Positions 27,423 to 35,883 of a stretch of DNA of 64,000 nt are shown in pieces. The DNA is from Pseudomonas sp. 7SR1. Lineage in GTDB: Bacteria; Pseudomonadota; Gammaproteobacteria; Pseudomonadales; Pseudomonadaceae. A program made the translations under genes and the position numbers. The stretch spans positions 4,913,001-4,977,000 of the forward strand of contig NZ_LT707064.1 in assembly GCF_900156465.1 (NCBI RefSeq), written 5' to 3'. Position 1 is the first letter of the stretch. Every line of letters begins with the position of its first letter. Under the pieces are notes generated by a model that was not told the origin of the DNA, did no database searches, and saw only the letters and a program-made list of their open reading frames with translations.

Positions 27423-30400
27423 TAAATTCTTTCCATATTCGGCAACCACACGCGAATCAGTGAAAACAGACGGTCCAGGTCGATCGGCTTGGCCAGGTAG
27501 TCGTTGGAACCCGCCGCCAGGCAACGCTCCTGATCATCCTTCATGGCCTTGGCCGTCACGGCGATGATGGGCAGCTTGCGCCAACGCGGGTCCTTGCGGA
27601 TCAGCGCGGTGGCTTCGAAACCGTCCATTTCCGGCATCATCACGTCCATCAGCACCAGGTCGATGTCCTCGTTCTCATTCAACCGCTCGATCGCCTCGAA
27701 GCCGTTGCGACCGATGACCACGATCGCCCCTTTTGCCTCCAGGGCACTGGTCAACGCGAAGATATTGCGCACATCGTCGTCCACCAGCAGCACCTTGCGC
27801 CCCTCGAATACCTTGTCGCGGCTGCGGGCAGCCTTGAGCATGCGCTGTCGTTCATGGGACAACCGGGATTCGACTTTGTGCAGAAAGAGTGTCACCTCGT
27901 CCAGCAACCGCTCTGGCGAGCGGGCACCCTTGATGATGATCGAGCGCGAATATTTGCGCAGCTCGGCTTCTTCATCGCGGGTCAGGTTGCGTCCGGTGTA
28001 GACGATCACCGGTGGGAAGGAACAGATTTCCTCGGTGGACATGCGCTTGAGCAGATCGTTGCCCAGCATGTCCGGCAGCTTGAGGTCGATGATCATGCAG
28101 TCGTAGACGTTGTCCCGCAGCAGGTCCAGGGCTTGCTGGGCCAGGCCTACGGCCGTGATCTCGATGTCGTCGTCGCCGATCAGGCGGGTGATGCTGTCGC
28201 GCTGCAGGTCATCGTCCTCCACCAGCAGCACTCGCTTGACCTTCTGGGTCAGCTTGGCTTCCAGGCGCGCGAACACGTCCTTGAGCTCTTCGCGGGTGGT
28301 CGGCTTGACGGCATAGCCGATAGCCCCCATGTGCATCGCGGCCTCGACGCGATCTTCGACGGAAATCACATGCACCGGGATATGCCGGGTCTCGGGTTGT
28401 TCCTTGAGCCGCTGCAGCACGGTCAGGCCGGAGTGATCGGGCAGGCGCATATCCAGCAGGATCGCATCGGGCTTGAGCTGCAAGGCCAGGTCGAAGCCTT
28501 CGTCGGCAGCGTGGGCCACCAGGCACTGGTAGCCCAGTTCGTGAGCCAGGTCGAAAAGGATCCGGGCGAACCGGGCCTCGTCTTCGATCACCAGGATGCA
28601 GCGGGTGGCGAACGGGGCCTTGTCCCGGTCGTCGGCGAACCGGGCGATGGGGCTTTCCACTTCGGCCACCGGGGGAGCCGTCACAGAAGCAGGCGCGGCG
28701 GTCACGGGGGCAGGCAGGCTGGACGAGGGGATGAACGTCGGTGGCTCCACTGGGGCGTTCCCAGGCTCGACATAGCGCTCGGGCAGGACCAGGGTGAACA
28801 CGCTGCCCTGTCCCGGCTCGCTGGACACCGAGATCGAGCCGCCCAGCAGGGTCGCCAGGTCCCGGGAAATCGACAGCCCCAGGCCGGTGCCGCCATACCG
28901 GCGGTTGGTGGTGCCATCGGCCTGGCGGAACGCTTCGAAGATACTCTGCTGCTGGTCCGCGCTGATGCCGATCCCGGAGTCACGCACCATGAATGCGATG
29001 CCCGAGTCCGGCTGGCCGCTGACGGTCAGGCAGACCGAACCCTGCTCGGTGAATTTCACCGCGTTGGACAGCAGGTTCTTGATGATCTGCTCCAGGCGCT
29101 GGCGGTCGGTGTACAGCATCGACGGCGCGTCCGGCAGCAGTTGCACCTCGAAGTCCAGGCCCTTGTCGGCCGCCAGCGGCGTGAACAGGTCCCGCAGGCT
29201 GTCCACCAGGCGCGGCACGCTGGTGTTCTCCGGGCGGACTTCCAGCTTGCCGGCTTCCACCTTGGAAATGTCGAGGATGTCATTGATCAGGTTCAGCAGG
29301 TCGTTGCCGGCGGAGTAGATGGACTCGGCAAACTTGACCTGCTCTTCACTGAGGTTCTGCTGCGGATTCTCTGCCAGCAATTTGGAGAGAATCAGCGAGC
29401 TGTTGAGCGGCGTGCGCAGCTCATGGGACATGTTGGCAAGGAACTCGGACTTGTATTTGCTGGAGCGCTGCAACTCTTCGGCGCGTTCCTGCAACTGCAG
29501 CTGGGCCAGGTTCAGCTCGCTGTTCTTCTGGTCCATGGCGTCGCGTTGCTCGGCCAGTTGCTCGTTGGTCTGTTCCAGTTCCTGCTGCTGGGCTTCCAGG
29601 TGCGCCTGGGACTCCTTGAGGATGCGCGACTGCTCCTCCAGCTCCTCGTTGGCCGTCTTGAGCTCTTCCTGCTGGACCTGCAACTCTTCATTCAACTGCT
29701 GGGTTTCAGCCAGTACTTCCTGCAACCGCTGGCGATAGCGGGCGGCTTCTATGGAGGTACCGATGCTGCCGGAGATCCGCTCCAGCAGTTCAACGTCGCG
29801 TTCGGTCAACGGACGCAGGAATCCCAGCTCGATGGCGCCGTTGACCCGGTCATCGTCGCTGGTCGGCACCACCAGCACGCTGTTGGGCAAGCCTTTGCCG
29901 AGCCCCGAGCTGACTTTCAGGTAATCCTTGGGCACGTTATCCAGGCGGATAAGGCGCCCCTGTTGGGCGGCCTGGCCGACGATGCCTTCTCCAGGAGCGA
30001 TCAACTGCTCCTTTTCCGCGTCCTCTCGGGACAATCCATAGCTGGCGACCCGCTTGAGCACGCCATTCTCTTCACGGGCATACAACGCCGCGACGGCGCA
30101 ATCCAGATAACGGGCACAGAACTGCAGGATGTTGCGACCCAGCAGATTCAGGGTCAATTGCCCCAGCACCTGCTCGGCCAGTTGGGTCTGGCCGGTACGC
30201 AACCAGGCCTGCTTCTCCAGGTGCAACGCGCTCTGCTGCTGAATCTTGAGGCTGGCGGCGTACTGACTGGACAGATTCAACAGGTCGCGGCGCCCGACAT
30301 AGGCCAGCAGACCACTGACAGCGGCGACGAACATCAGGTACAGGGTGATGCTCCAGAGCGTGGTGGAACGGACCCTGTCGTTGCGCTCCGTGCGCAATCG

Positions 30401-30910
30401 CTGCTCGGTATCGATGATTTCTTCGAAGGACTTGCGGATTTCATCCGTCAGGCGCTTGCCACGCCCGGCCTTCACCGCACCGCGATAATCGCCACTGCTG
30501 CGCTGCAGGTCGATCATGCTCTGGGCGTAGTTGGCCCACTCCGTCTGCAACGCTTGCACCTTGTGCAGGCGATCGGTCTGGGTAGGGTTGTCGGCTGTCA
30601 ATTCCAACAACGTTTCCAACGCCACGGCGATGCGCGGCTTGGCGACTTCATAAGGGTCGAGAAAATGCTCGTCACCGCTCAGCAGGTAACCGCGCATGCC
30701 GGTTTCCAGGTCCACGCTGAGCTTCAGCGCTTCGTTGGCATTATTGATCACCCGGTCGGTATGACCGACCCACTGGATCACCGACAGCAGGTAGGTCACC
30801 AGCACGATGAAGAACACCGCACTGAGGGCACCGATGCCCAGCGGCAGGCTGATATTGCGGCTCAGGAGCTTGCGAAAACTTTGCTCGTCGACCGAAGACG
30901 AAGGAGTCAT
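27422..30910 (-). CDS. CHASE3-GAF hybrid histidine kinase with three receivers
   Basis: 1162 residues from ATG 30910. Order: membrane segment (21-45), periplasmic CHASE3-like domain (46-185), second membrane segment (186-205), GAF (about 240-395), long coiled coil (395-485), HisKA with His496 (MSHELRTPLNS), ATPase (NLLSNAVKF, DSGIGIS, GTGLGLS), then three receivers with Asp820 (LDMRLPDHSG), Asp942 (IDLKLPDMLG) and Asp1089 (MDVMMPEMDG). CHASE3 senses unknown extracellular signals. The start choice drops 65 upstream codons that lack sensible sequence. First gene of the minus-strand operon; the three receivers suggest branching phosphotransfer to the other cluster members. Confidence 0.9.
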   Translation of the reverse strand: MTPSSSVDEQSFRKLLSRNISLPLGIGALSAVFFIVLVTYLLSVIQWVGHTDRVINNANEALKLSVDLETGMRGYLLSGDEHFLDPYEVAKPRIAVALETLLELTADNPTQTDRLHKVQALQTEWANYAQSMIDLQRSSGDYRGAVKAGRGKRLTDEIRKSFEEIIDTEQRLRTERNDRVRSTTLWSITLYLMFVAAVSGLLAYVGRRDLLNLSSQYAASLKIQQQSALHLEKQAWLRTGQTQLAEQVLGQLTLNLLGRNILQFCARYLDCAVAALYAREENGVLKRVASYGLSREDAEKEQLIAPGEGIVGQAAQQGRLIRLDNVPKDYLKVSSGLGKGLPNSVLVVPTSDDDRVNGAIELGFLRPLTERDVELLERISGSIGTSIEAARYRQRLQEVLAETQQLNEELQVQQEELKTANEELEEQSRILKESQAHLEAQQQELEQTNEQLAEQRDAMDQKNSELNLAQLQLQERAEELQRSSKYKSEFLANMSHELRTPLNSSLILSKLLAENPQQNLSEEQVKFAESIYSAGNDLLNLINDILDISKVEAGKLEVRPENTSVPRLVDSLRDLFTPLAADKGLDFEVQLLPDAPSMLYTDRQRLEQIIKNLLSNAVKFTEQGSVCLTVSGQPDSGIAFMVRDSGIGISADQQQSIFEAFRQADGTTNRRYGGTGLGLSISRDLATLLGGSISVSSEPGQGSVFTLVLPERYVEPGNAPVEPPTFIPSSSLPAPVTAAPASVTAPPVAEVESPIARFADDRDKAPFATRCILVIEDEARFARILFDLAHELGYQCLVAHAADEGFDLALQLKPDAILLDMRLPDHSGLTVLQRLKEQPETRHIPVHVISVEDRVEAAMHMGAIGYAVKPTTREELKDVFARLEAKLTQKVKRVLLVEDDDLQRDSITRLIGDDDIEITAVGLAQQALDLLRDNVYDCMIIDLKLPDMLGNDLLKRMSTEEICSFPPVIVYTGRNLTRDEEAELRKYSRSIIIKGARSPERLLDEVTLFLHKVESRLSHERQRMLKAARSRDKVFEGRKVLLVDDDVRNIFALTSALEAKGAIVVIGRNGFEAIERLNENEDIDLVLMDVMMPEMDGFEATALIRKDPRWRKLPIIAVTAKAMKDDQERCLAAGSNDYLAKPIDLDRLFSLIRVWLPNMERI

Positions 30911-31156
30911 GGAAAAAGGCCTTGGCAAACAGTTGAAAACCGTGGAGTGTGCCCGAAAGTGATGGCTTGGATCCACATTTCTGACGAGGCAAGGACGCAG
31001 TTCCCAGGGCGAGCCGCCCAATGGCAAGGAAGCGACTATCCTTGTCGGCTCTTGTACTATAGATCCTTTCTTGTACACCCCAGGGAACTTGTCACACCTC
31101 GCCATTTACTCATGCATAAGGCCTTTTTGCCGCTTCCGATTTATTTTCCGAGAATA

Positions 31157-31534
31157 ATGACCATGTCCACCCCCGCTCCTGGCACCGCCATCACCGTTCT
31201 TGTCGTCGAAGATGACGACATTGTCCGCATGTTGATCGTCGATGTGCTGGAAGAACTCGAATACCAGGTGCTCGAGGCGGACGGCTGTGAACAGGCGCTG
31301 GAGCAGCTTCGCAACCCCGACCAGGCCATCGACTTGATGATGACGGACGTCGGCCTGCCCGTAATGGATGGCCGCGAGCTGGCCAAACAGGCCCGCGCGG
31401 TACGCCCCGGCCTGCCGATCCTGTTCGCCAGCGGCTATGCCGAAAGCATCGACGTGCCTGACAACATGGCGGTCATCGGCAAGCCATTTTCCATCGATCA
31501 GCTACGCGACAAGGTCAAAAGCATTCTGCCTTGA
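31157..31534 (+). CDS. Single-domain response regulator
   Basis: 125 residues, a receiver-only protein: VVEDDD pocket, phospho-acceptor Asp64 (MTDVGLPVMDG), ASGYAES and lysine in GKPFS. Closest visible relatives are the receiver of the hybrid kinase at 22680-24350 and the regulator at 24382-24759. It is divergent from the CHASE3 hybrid kinase and belongs functionally to that cluster. ATG 31157 has a weak GAG site 4 bases upstream; ATG 31163 is an alternative that removes two residues. Confidence 0.82.
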   Translation: MTMSTPAPGTAITVLVVEDDDIVRMLIVDVLEELEYQVLEADGCEQALEQLRNPDQAIDLMMTDVGLPVMDGRELAKQARAVRPGLPILFASGYAESIDVPDNMAVIGKPFSIDQLRDKVKSILP

Positions 31535-31609
31535 GCCGCAAGGGATTTCTGGTCACTATCGGCGCCCCCTGCGCCGTTGTGCCTGATTGCCAAAGGAAAT
31601 GCCCTGCTC

Positions 31610-32902
31610 ATGCCTCTCCCTCCCTCCTTGAAGGTCCTGGTCATCGGCTACGTCTGGCCCGAGCCGCGCTCATCGGCCGCCGGCGGACACGTCATGCAGA
31701 TCCTCGAAGCGTTTCTCGGGCAAGGTTGGGAGATTACCTTCAGCAGCCCCGCCAGGCCTGGCGAGAACCGCGCCGACCTGTTGGCATTGGGCATCCGTGA
31801 GGTGGCGATCGAACTCAACCACAGCAGCTTCGATGCATTCATCAGCGAACTGGCACCGGATATCGTGCTGTTCGACCAGTTCATGATGGAAGAGCAGTTC
31901 GGCTGGCGGGTCGAGAAACATTGCCCCGATGCCCTGCGGGTACTCGAGACGTCCGACCTGCAGAGCCTGCGCCACGCCCGGCATCACCGCTTGAAGGAGC
32001 GTTTGAAGACGGACAGTGCTTCCCAGGATTTCAGCGACCTGTTCGCACCGGCCCTGCATGAAGAATTCCGACTGATGGCCGACACGGACATGGCGAAGCG
32101 GGAAATCGCCGCGCTGTACCGCTGCGACCTGAACCTGATGGTGTCCGAGTTCGAAATCGAGCTGCTGGTTGAACATTTCGGACTGCCCCGCGACCTGCTG
32201 CTCTGGTGCCCGCTGATGCTGGACATGCCAGCCGCGCCGGCCGTGCCCTACGAAGACCGGGCGCATTTCCTCAGCATCGGCAACTTCCGCCATGCACCGA
32301 ACTGGGACGCCGTGCTCTGGATGAAAAATGCCGTCTGGCCGCTGATCCGCCAGCAATTGCCCGGCGCGCAACTGCACCTGTATGGCGCCTACACCCCGCC
32401 AAAGGCAGCCGCGCTGCACAATCCGGCCCAGGGCTTTCATATCATGAACTGGGCCGAAGATGCCCTGCAGGTGATGTCGGCGGCACGCATCTGCCTGGCG
32501 CCGCTGCGTTTTGGCGCCGGCATCAAGGGTAAGCTGATCGATGCCATGCTGTGCGGCACGCCGAATGTCACCACCCCCGTCGGCGCCGAAGCCATGCACG
32601 GCGGCCTGCCGTGGCCCGGGGTGGTGGCCAGCAGCGCAGAAGCGCTCGCCGGGGCTGCCGTGCAGCTGTATAGCGATCCGGCGCGCTGGGCTCAGGCCCG
32701 GGACGATGGCTTCGCGCTACTGGCGAGCCGTTATTGCCGGCAGGTCCACGCCCCGGCGTTGATCGAGCGCATCCAGGCCTGCCGCTCCAACCTTGCACAA
32801 CGGCGTCGGGACAACTTCACCGGCAGCATGCTGCGGCACCACCAGCATAAAAGCACCCAATACATGTCCCAGTGGATCGAGGAGAAGAATCGCAACCAGT
32901 GA
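31610..32902 (+). CDS. Glycosyltransferase, GT-B fold
   Basis: 430 residues. The N-terminal part (LKVLVIGYVWPEPRSSAAGGHVMQ) is the GT-B acceptor domain start with the glycine-rich SAAGG loop. The C-terminal part has the family signature of GT4-type enzymes: FLSIGNFRHAPNWDAVLWM, then APLRFGAGIKGKLIDAMLCGTPNVTTPVGAEAM. It would transfer a sugar to an unknown acceptor. I chose the ATG at 31610 with the AAAGGAAA site before it; an upstream GTG in the same frame adds 11 residues. No other polysaccharide genes are nearby, so its pathway is unclear. Confidence 0.8.
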   Translation: MPLPPSLKVLVIGYVWPEPRSSAAGGHVMQILEAFLGQGWEITFSSPARPGENRADLLALGIREVAIELNHSSFDAFISELAPDIVLFDQFMMEEQFGWRVEKHCPDALRVLETSDLQSLRHARHHRLKERLKTDSASQDFSDLFAPALHEEFRLMADTDMAKREIAALYRCDLNLMVSEFEIELLVEHFGLPRDLLLWCPLMLDMPAAPAVPYEDRAHFLSIGNFRHAPNWDAVLWMKNAVWPLIRQQLPGAQLHLYGAYTPPKAAALHNPAQGFHIMNWAEDALQVMSAARICLAPLRFGAGIKGKLIDAMLCGTPNVTTPVGAEAMHGGLPWPGVVASSAEALAGAAVQLYSDPARWAQARDDGFALLASRYCRQVHAPALIERIQACRSNLAQRRRDNFTGSMLRHHQHKSTQYMSQWIEEKNRNQ

Positions 32903-33084
32903 AGGCCGCTGCAGATCGAGAGTGTCCTGCATGAACCTTTTCGACCGCGTTTCGATCATAGGCAACTGTGCAACCCTCTTTCGCCACGTACATGACCCAG
33001 CGACCACCGGTACCCTCGGCGGGCTGGCACCGCTACGGCGATAGGGGCATTATCCAGCAGCGATAAAAACAAAAGCGCAGGCCT

Positions 33085-33990
33085 ATGACCCGAACAGCGA
33101 GAGTCACCGACCCTTCCTATGAGTTGATGGATGACCATAACGGACTGTCCATCATCTATCGCCAGCATGGTTTTCCGTGCCCCTTGGTGCGTTGGCATTT
33201 CCATAAGGAATATGAGCTGCACCTGATCGTTGCCAGCTCCGGCAAGGTGTTCATTGGCGACTACATCGGCAACTTCTACCCGCAGACCTTGTTTCTCACC
33301 GGCCCCAACGTGCCCCACAACTGGATCAGCCAGGTGGCCGAGAATGAAGTGGTGCCCAAGCGTGACATGCTGGTGAATTTCACCGATGAGCTGTTCGACA
33401 GCGGCCACCAGGTATTCGCCGAGCTCAAGACCATCGCCCCGCTGCTGGAACGGGCCCGGTACGGTATCGAGTTCCGCTGCAAGCGCACCATCCGCCAGGC
33501 GACGATCCTGATGCAGCGGATCGCCGATTCCCAGGGCATGAGCCGCCTGGGCTATTTCTTCATCCTGATGGAGTTGCTGGCCACCTCGGATGACTATCAG
33601 TTGCTCTCCGGCGCCACCTCTTCGCAGATGGCCGACGAGCACAGCGTCGACCGCACCAACCGCGCCGTGGATTACATCTTCGCCCACTACGCCCGGGAGT
33701 TGACGCTGGAAGAAGTCGCCGAACACCTGGGCATGAAACCCACCTATTTCAGCCGGGTGTTCAAGCAGGCCACCGGTCGTTGTTTCATCGAGTTCGTCAA
33801 TCGGCTGCGCATCAGCAAATCCTGCGAGTTGCTGGCCGATGGCGACAAGCCGGTGACGGAGGTGTGCTTCGAATCGGGCTTCAACAACATTTCCAACTTC
33901 AACCGCAGGTTCCAGCAGCTCAAGGGCATGACCCCTTCCCACTACCGACGGTTGGCGGTACAGCGGCTGACCGAGCAGAACCAGGGCTGA
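33085..33990 (+). CDS. mtlR: AraC-family activator of the mannitol operon
   Basis: 301 residues: an N-terminal cupin-like sugar-sensing part (CPLVRWHFHKEYELHLI...FIGDYIGNFYPQTLFLTGPNVPHNW) and a C-terminal AraC double helix-turn-helix (LTLEEVAEHLGMKPTYFSRVFKQATGRCFIEFVNRLRISKSCELL...VTEVCFESGFNNISNFNRRFQQLKGMTPSHYRR). It is directly upstream of mtlE in the same orientation, the position of MtlR in P. fluorescens, where it activates the operon in response to mannitol, sorbitol and arabitol. A separate mtlE promoter is expected in the 425-bp gap that follows. Confidence 0.9.
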   Translation: MTRTARVTDPSYELMDDHNGLSIIYRQHGFPCPLVRWHFHKEYELHLIVASSGKVFIGDYIGNFYPQTLFLTGPNVPHNWISQVAENEVVPKRDMLVNFTDELFDSGHQVFAELKTIAPLLERARYGIEFRCKRTIRQATILMQRIADSQGMSRLGYFFILMELLATSDDYQLLSGATSSQMADEHSVDRTNRAVDYIFAHYARELTLEEVAEHLGMKPTYFSRVFKQATGRCFIEFVNRLRISKSCELLADGDKPVTEVCFESGFNNISNFNRRFQQLKGMTPSHYRRLAVQRLTEQNQG

Positions 33991-34034
33991 CACTTTCCTG
34001 CCCCGGTGAGGCAGGATCAGGGGCCGGAGTGACC

Positions 34035-34159
34035 TGTGGCGAGGGGATTTATCCCCGCCGGGGGCGCGACAGCGCTCCCCATATCAATCCAACACTGAGG
34101 TGGGTCAGAAAGAACCGGGGGCCGCTTCGCAGCCCAGCGGGGATAAATCCCCTCGCCAC
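34035..34159. repeat. Inverted REP pair (GTGGCGAGGGGATTTATCCCC type)
   Basis: Two arms, TGTGGCGAGGGGATTTATCC and its complement GGATAAATCCCCTCGCCAC, face each other around a GC-rich spacer. This is one of the common REP families of P. fluorescens. It lies just after mtlR and may stabilise or terminate its mRNA. Confidence 0.85.
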
Positions 34160-34161
34160 GC

Positions 34162-34215
34162 CACAGATTTATCTCCTACACAGATTTAATCTCCTACATA
34201 CAGATTCAATCTTCC
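34162..34215 (+). repeat. Three short direct repeats upstream of mtlE
   Basis: CACAGATTTATCTCCTA (34162), CACAGATTTAATCTCCTA (34179) and CATACAGATTCAATCTTCC (34197) follow head to tail with an 18-bp period, about 200 bp before mtlE. They may be simple sequence drift or distal activator sites; spacing near two helical turns would suit AraC-type binding. Confidence 0.55.
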
Positions 34216-34415
34216 GCACATGGACGAATCCTTCCCGACAGACAAACTTCGCTGAAACCGCATGCACTGCAAAAAAGTATCAGCATAAGTGCGACGGATG
34301 ATTTGTCACGCCGCCCATTGAAGGCTGTAATCAGCGCACATCCTTCCTTTCATCGGAAGACTAAAAACAATAACTGTCCTTCTGCAGCCTGCCGGGCGCA
34401 GAAAAGGAGTGCGCG

Positions 34416-35726
34416 ATGAAACCTTTGGCAAAAACCCTGCTTGTCTCCACTTGCTTGACCTTCAGCAGCGTCAGTTTCGGCGCACAGACCCTCACCATTG
34501 CCACCGTCAACAACAGCGACATGATCCGCATGCAGAAACTCTCGAAGACCTTCGAGACAGAGCATCCGGACATCAAGTTGAATTGGGTGGTGCTTGAAGA
34601 AAATGTCCTGCGCCAGCGCCTGACCACCGACATCGCCACCCAGGGCGGGCAGTTCGACGTCTTGACCATTGGCATGTACGAAGCCGCACTGTGGGGCGCC
34701 AAGGGTTGGCTGGAACCCATGAAGGACCTGCCGGCTTCCTACGACCTGGACGACGTCTTCCCTTCCGTGCGCGATGGCCTGTCGGTCAAGGGTACGCTGT
34801 ACGCCTTGCCGTTCTACGCCGAAAGCTCGATCACCTATTACCGCACCGACCTGTTCAAGAACGCTGGGCTGACCATGCCCGAACGCCCGACCTGGACCCA
34901 GATCGGCGAGTTCGCGGAAAAACTCACCGACAAATCCAAGGAACAGTATGGCCTGTGCCTGCGGGGCAAGGCCGGTTGGGGCGAGAACATGGCCCTGATC
35001 ACGACCCTGGCAAACGGCTTTGGCGCGCGCTGGTTCGATGAGAAATGGCAGCCACAATTCAATGGCCCCGAGTGGAAGGATGCGCTGAACTTCTACGTCG
35101 ACAACATGAAGAAATCCGGCCCTCCGGGTGCTTCCAGCAACGGTTTCAACGAGAACCTGGCGCTGTTCAACAGCGGCAAGTGCGCGATGTGGGTCGATGC
35201 CAGCGTGGCCGGTTCGTTCGTGACCGACAAGACCCAGAGCAAGGTGGCCGATCACGTCGGGTTCACTTTCGCCCCCCGGGAAAAAACCGACAAGGGCACC
35301 TCATGGATGTACTCCTGGTCCCTGGCCATCCCCACCAGCTCCAAAGCCAAGGACGCGGCCAAGGTCTTTACCACCTGGGCGACGTCCAAGGAATACGGCC
35401 AATTGGTCGCCAAGACCGACGGCATCGCCAACGTACCGCCAGGCACCCGCACCTCGACGTACAGCGATGAGTACATGAAGGCCGCACCGTTTGCCAAGGT
35501 GACGCTGGAGTCGCTGAAAGTCGCCGACCCGAAAGCCCCTACCCTCAAGCCCGTGCCTTATGTCGGCATTCAGTTGGTGACCATCCCCGAATTCCAGGCC
35601 ATTGGCACCCAGGTAGGCAAGTTCTTTTCCGGCGCGCTGACCGGACAACAGACCGTGGACCAGGCCTTGACGGCCGCGCAGTCCACCACCGAACGCGAGA
35701 TGAAACGCGCTGGGTATCCCAAGTAG
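34416..35726 (+). CDS. mtlE: Mannitol/sorbitol ABC transporter periplasmic binding protein
   Basis: 436 residues with a Sec signal peptide cut near VSFGA-QTL. A family 1 sugar-binding protein: LTIATVNNSDMIRMQKLSKTFETEHPDIKLNWV, FDVLTIGMYEAALWGAKGWLEPM and YALPFYAESSITYYRTDLFKNAGL. It captures hexitols in the periplasm and delivers them to MtlFG. Strong ribosome site (AAAGGAG). First structural gene of the operon; the REP pair after it probably makes it the most abundant product, as expected for a binding protein. Confidence 0.92.
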   Translation: MKPLAKTLLVSTCLTFSSVSFGAQTLTIATVNNSDMIRMQKLSKTFETEHPDIKLNWVVLEENVLRQRLTTDIATQGGQFDVLTIGMYEAALWGAKGWLEPMKDLPASYDLDDVFPSVRDGLSVKGTLYALPFYAESSITYYRTDLFKNAGLTMPERPTWTQIGEFAEKLTDKSKEQYGLCLRGKAGWGENMALITTLANGFGARWFDEKWQPQFNGPEWKDALNFYVDNMKKSGPPGASSNGFNENLALFNSGKCAMWVDASVAGSFVTDKTQSKVADHVGFTFAPREKTDKGTSWMYSWSLAIPTSSKAKDAAKVFTTWATSKEYGQLVAKTDGIANVPPGTRTSTYSDEYMKAAPFAKVTLESLKVADPKAPTLKPVPYVGIQLVTIPEFQAIGTQVGKFFSGALTGQQTVDQALTAAQSTTEREMKRAGYPK

Positions 35727-35755
35727 TCAGCTCATTGAGGCCCGCTCCCGATTCC

Positions 35756-35845
35756 TGTGGGAGCGAGCTTGCTCGCGATGAGGGCCACCCGGCCAATATC
35801 ACGAGTGACTGATACGACGCTATCGCGAGCAAACTCGCTCCCACA
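35756..35845. repeat. REP pair between mtlE and mtlF
   Basis: TGTGGGAGCGAGCTTGCTCG and the facing CGAGCAAACTCGCTCCCACA are the two arms of the GTGGGAGCGAGC-type Pseudomonas REP. It sits in the 157-bp gap between the binding protein and first permease gene and can form a large stem-loop in the operon mRNA. Confidence 0.88.
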
Positions 35846-35883
35846 GTGGATCTACACAGGCCCGCAAAAATCGGTTCAATGCC

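Larger units (their letters stand above)
33991..34415. other. mtlR-mtlE intergenic region, 425 bp
   Basis: The gap contains a REP pair (34035-34159), three 17-19 bp direct repeats (34162-34215) and, nearer the gene, the presumed mtlE promoter. TTGAAG at 34318 could be a -35 element, but no good -10 was found at the right spacing. A strong AAAAGGAG ribosome site lies at the end. No open frame is supported. Confidence 0.6.

Noticed and set aside
27854..31156. Very long plus-strand open frame running into the response regulator at 31157
   Set aside because: It lies antisense to the CHASE3 hybrid kinase, whose domains are unambiguous; only the part from 31157 on is coding. Long antisense frames are common in high-G+C genes.
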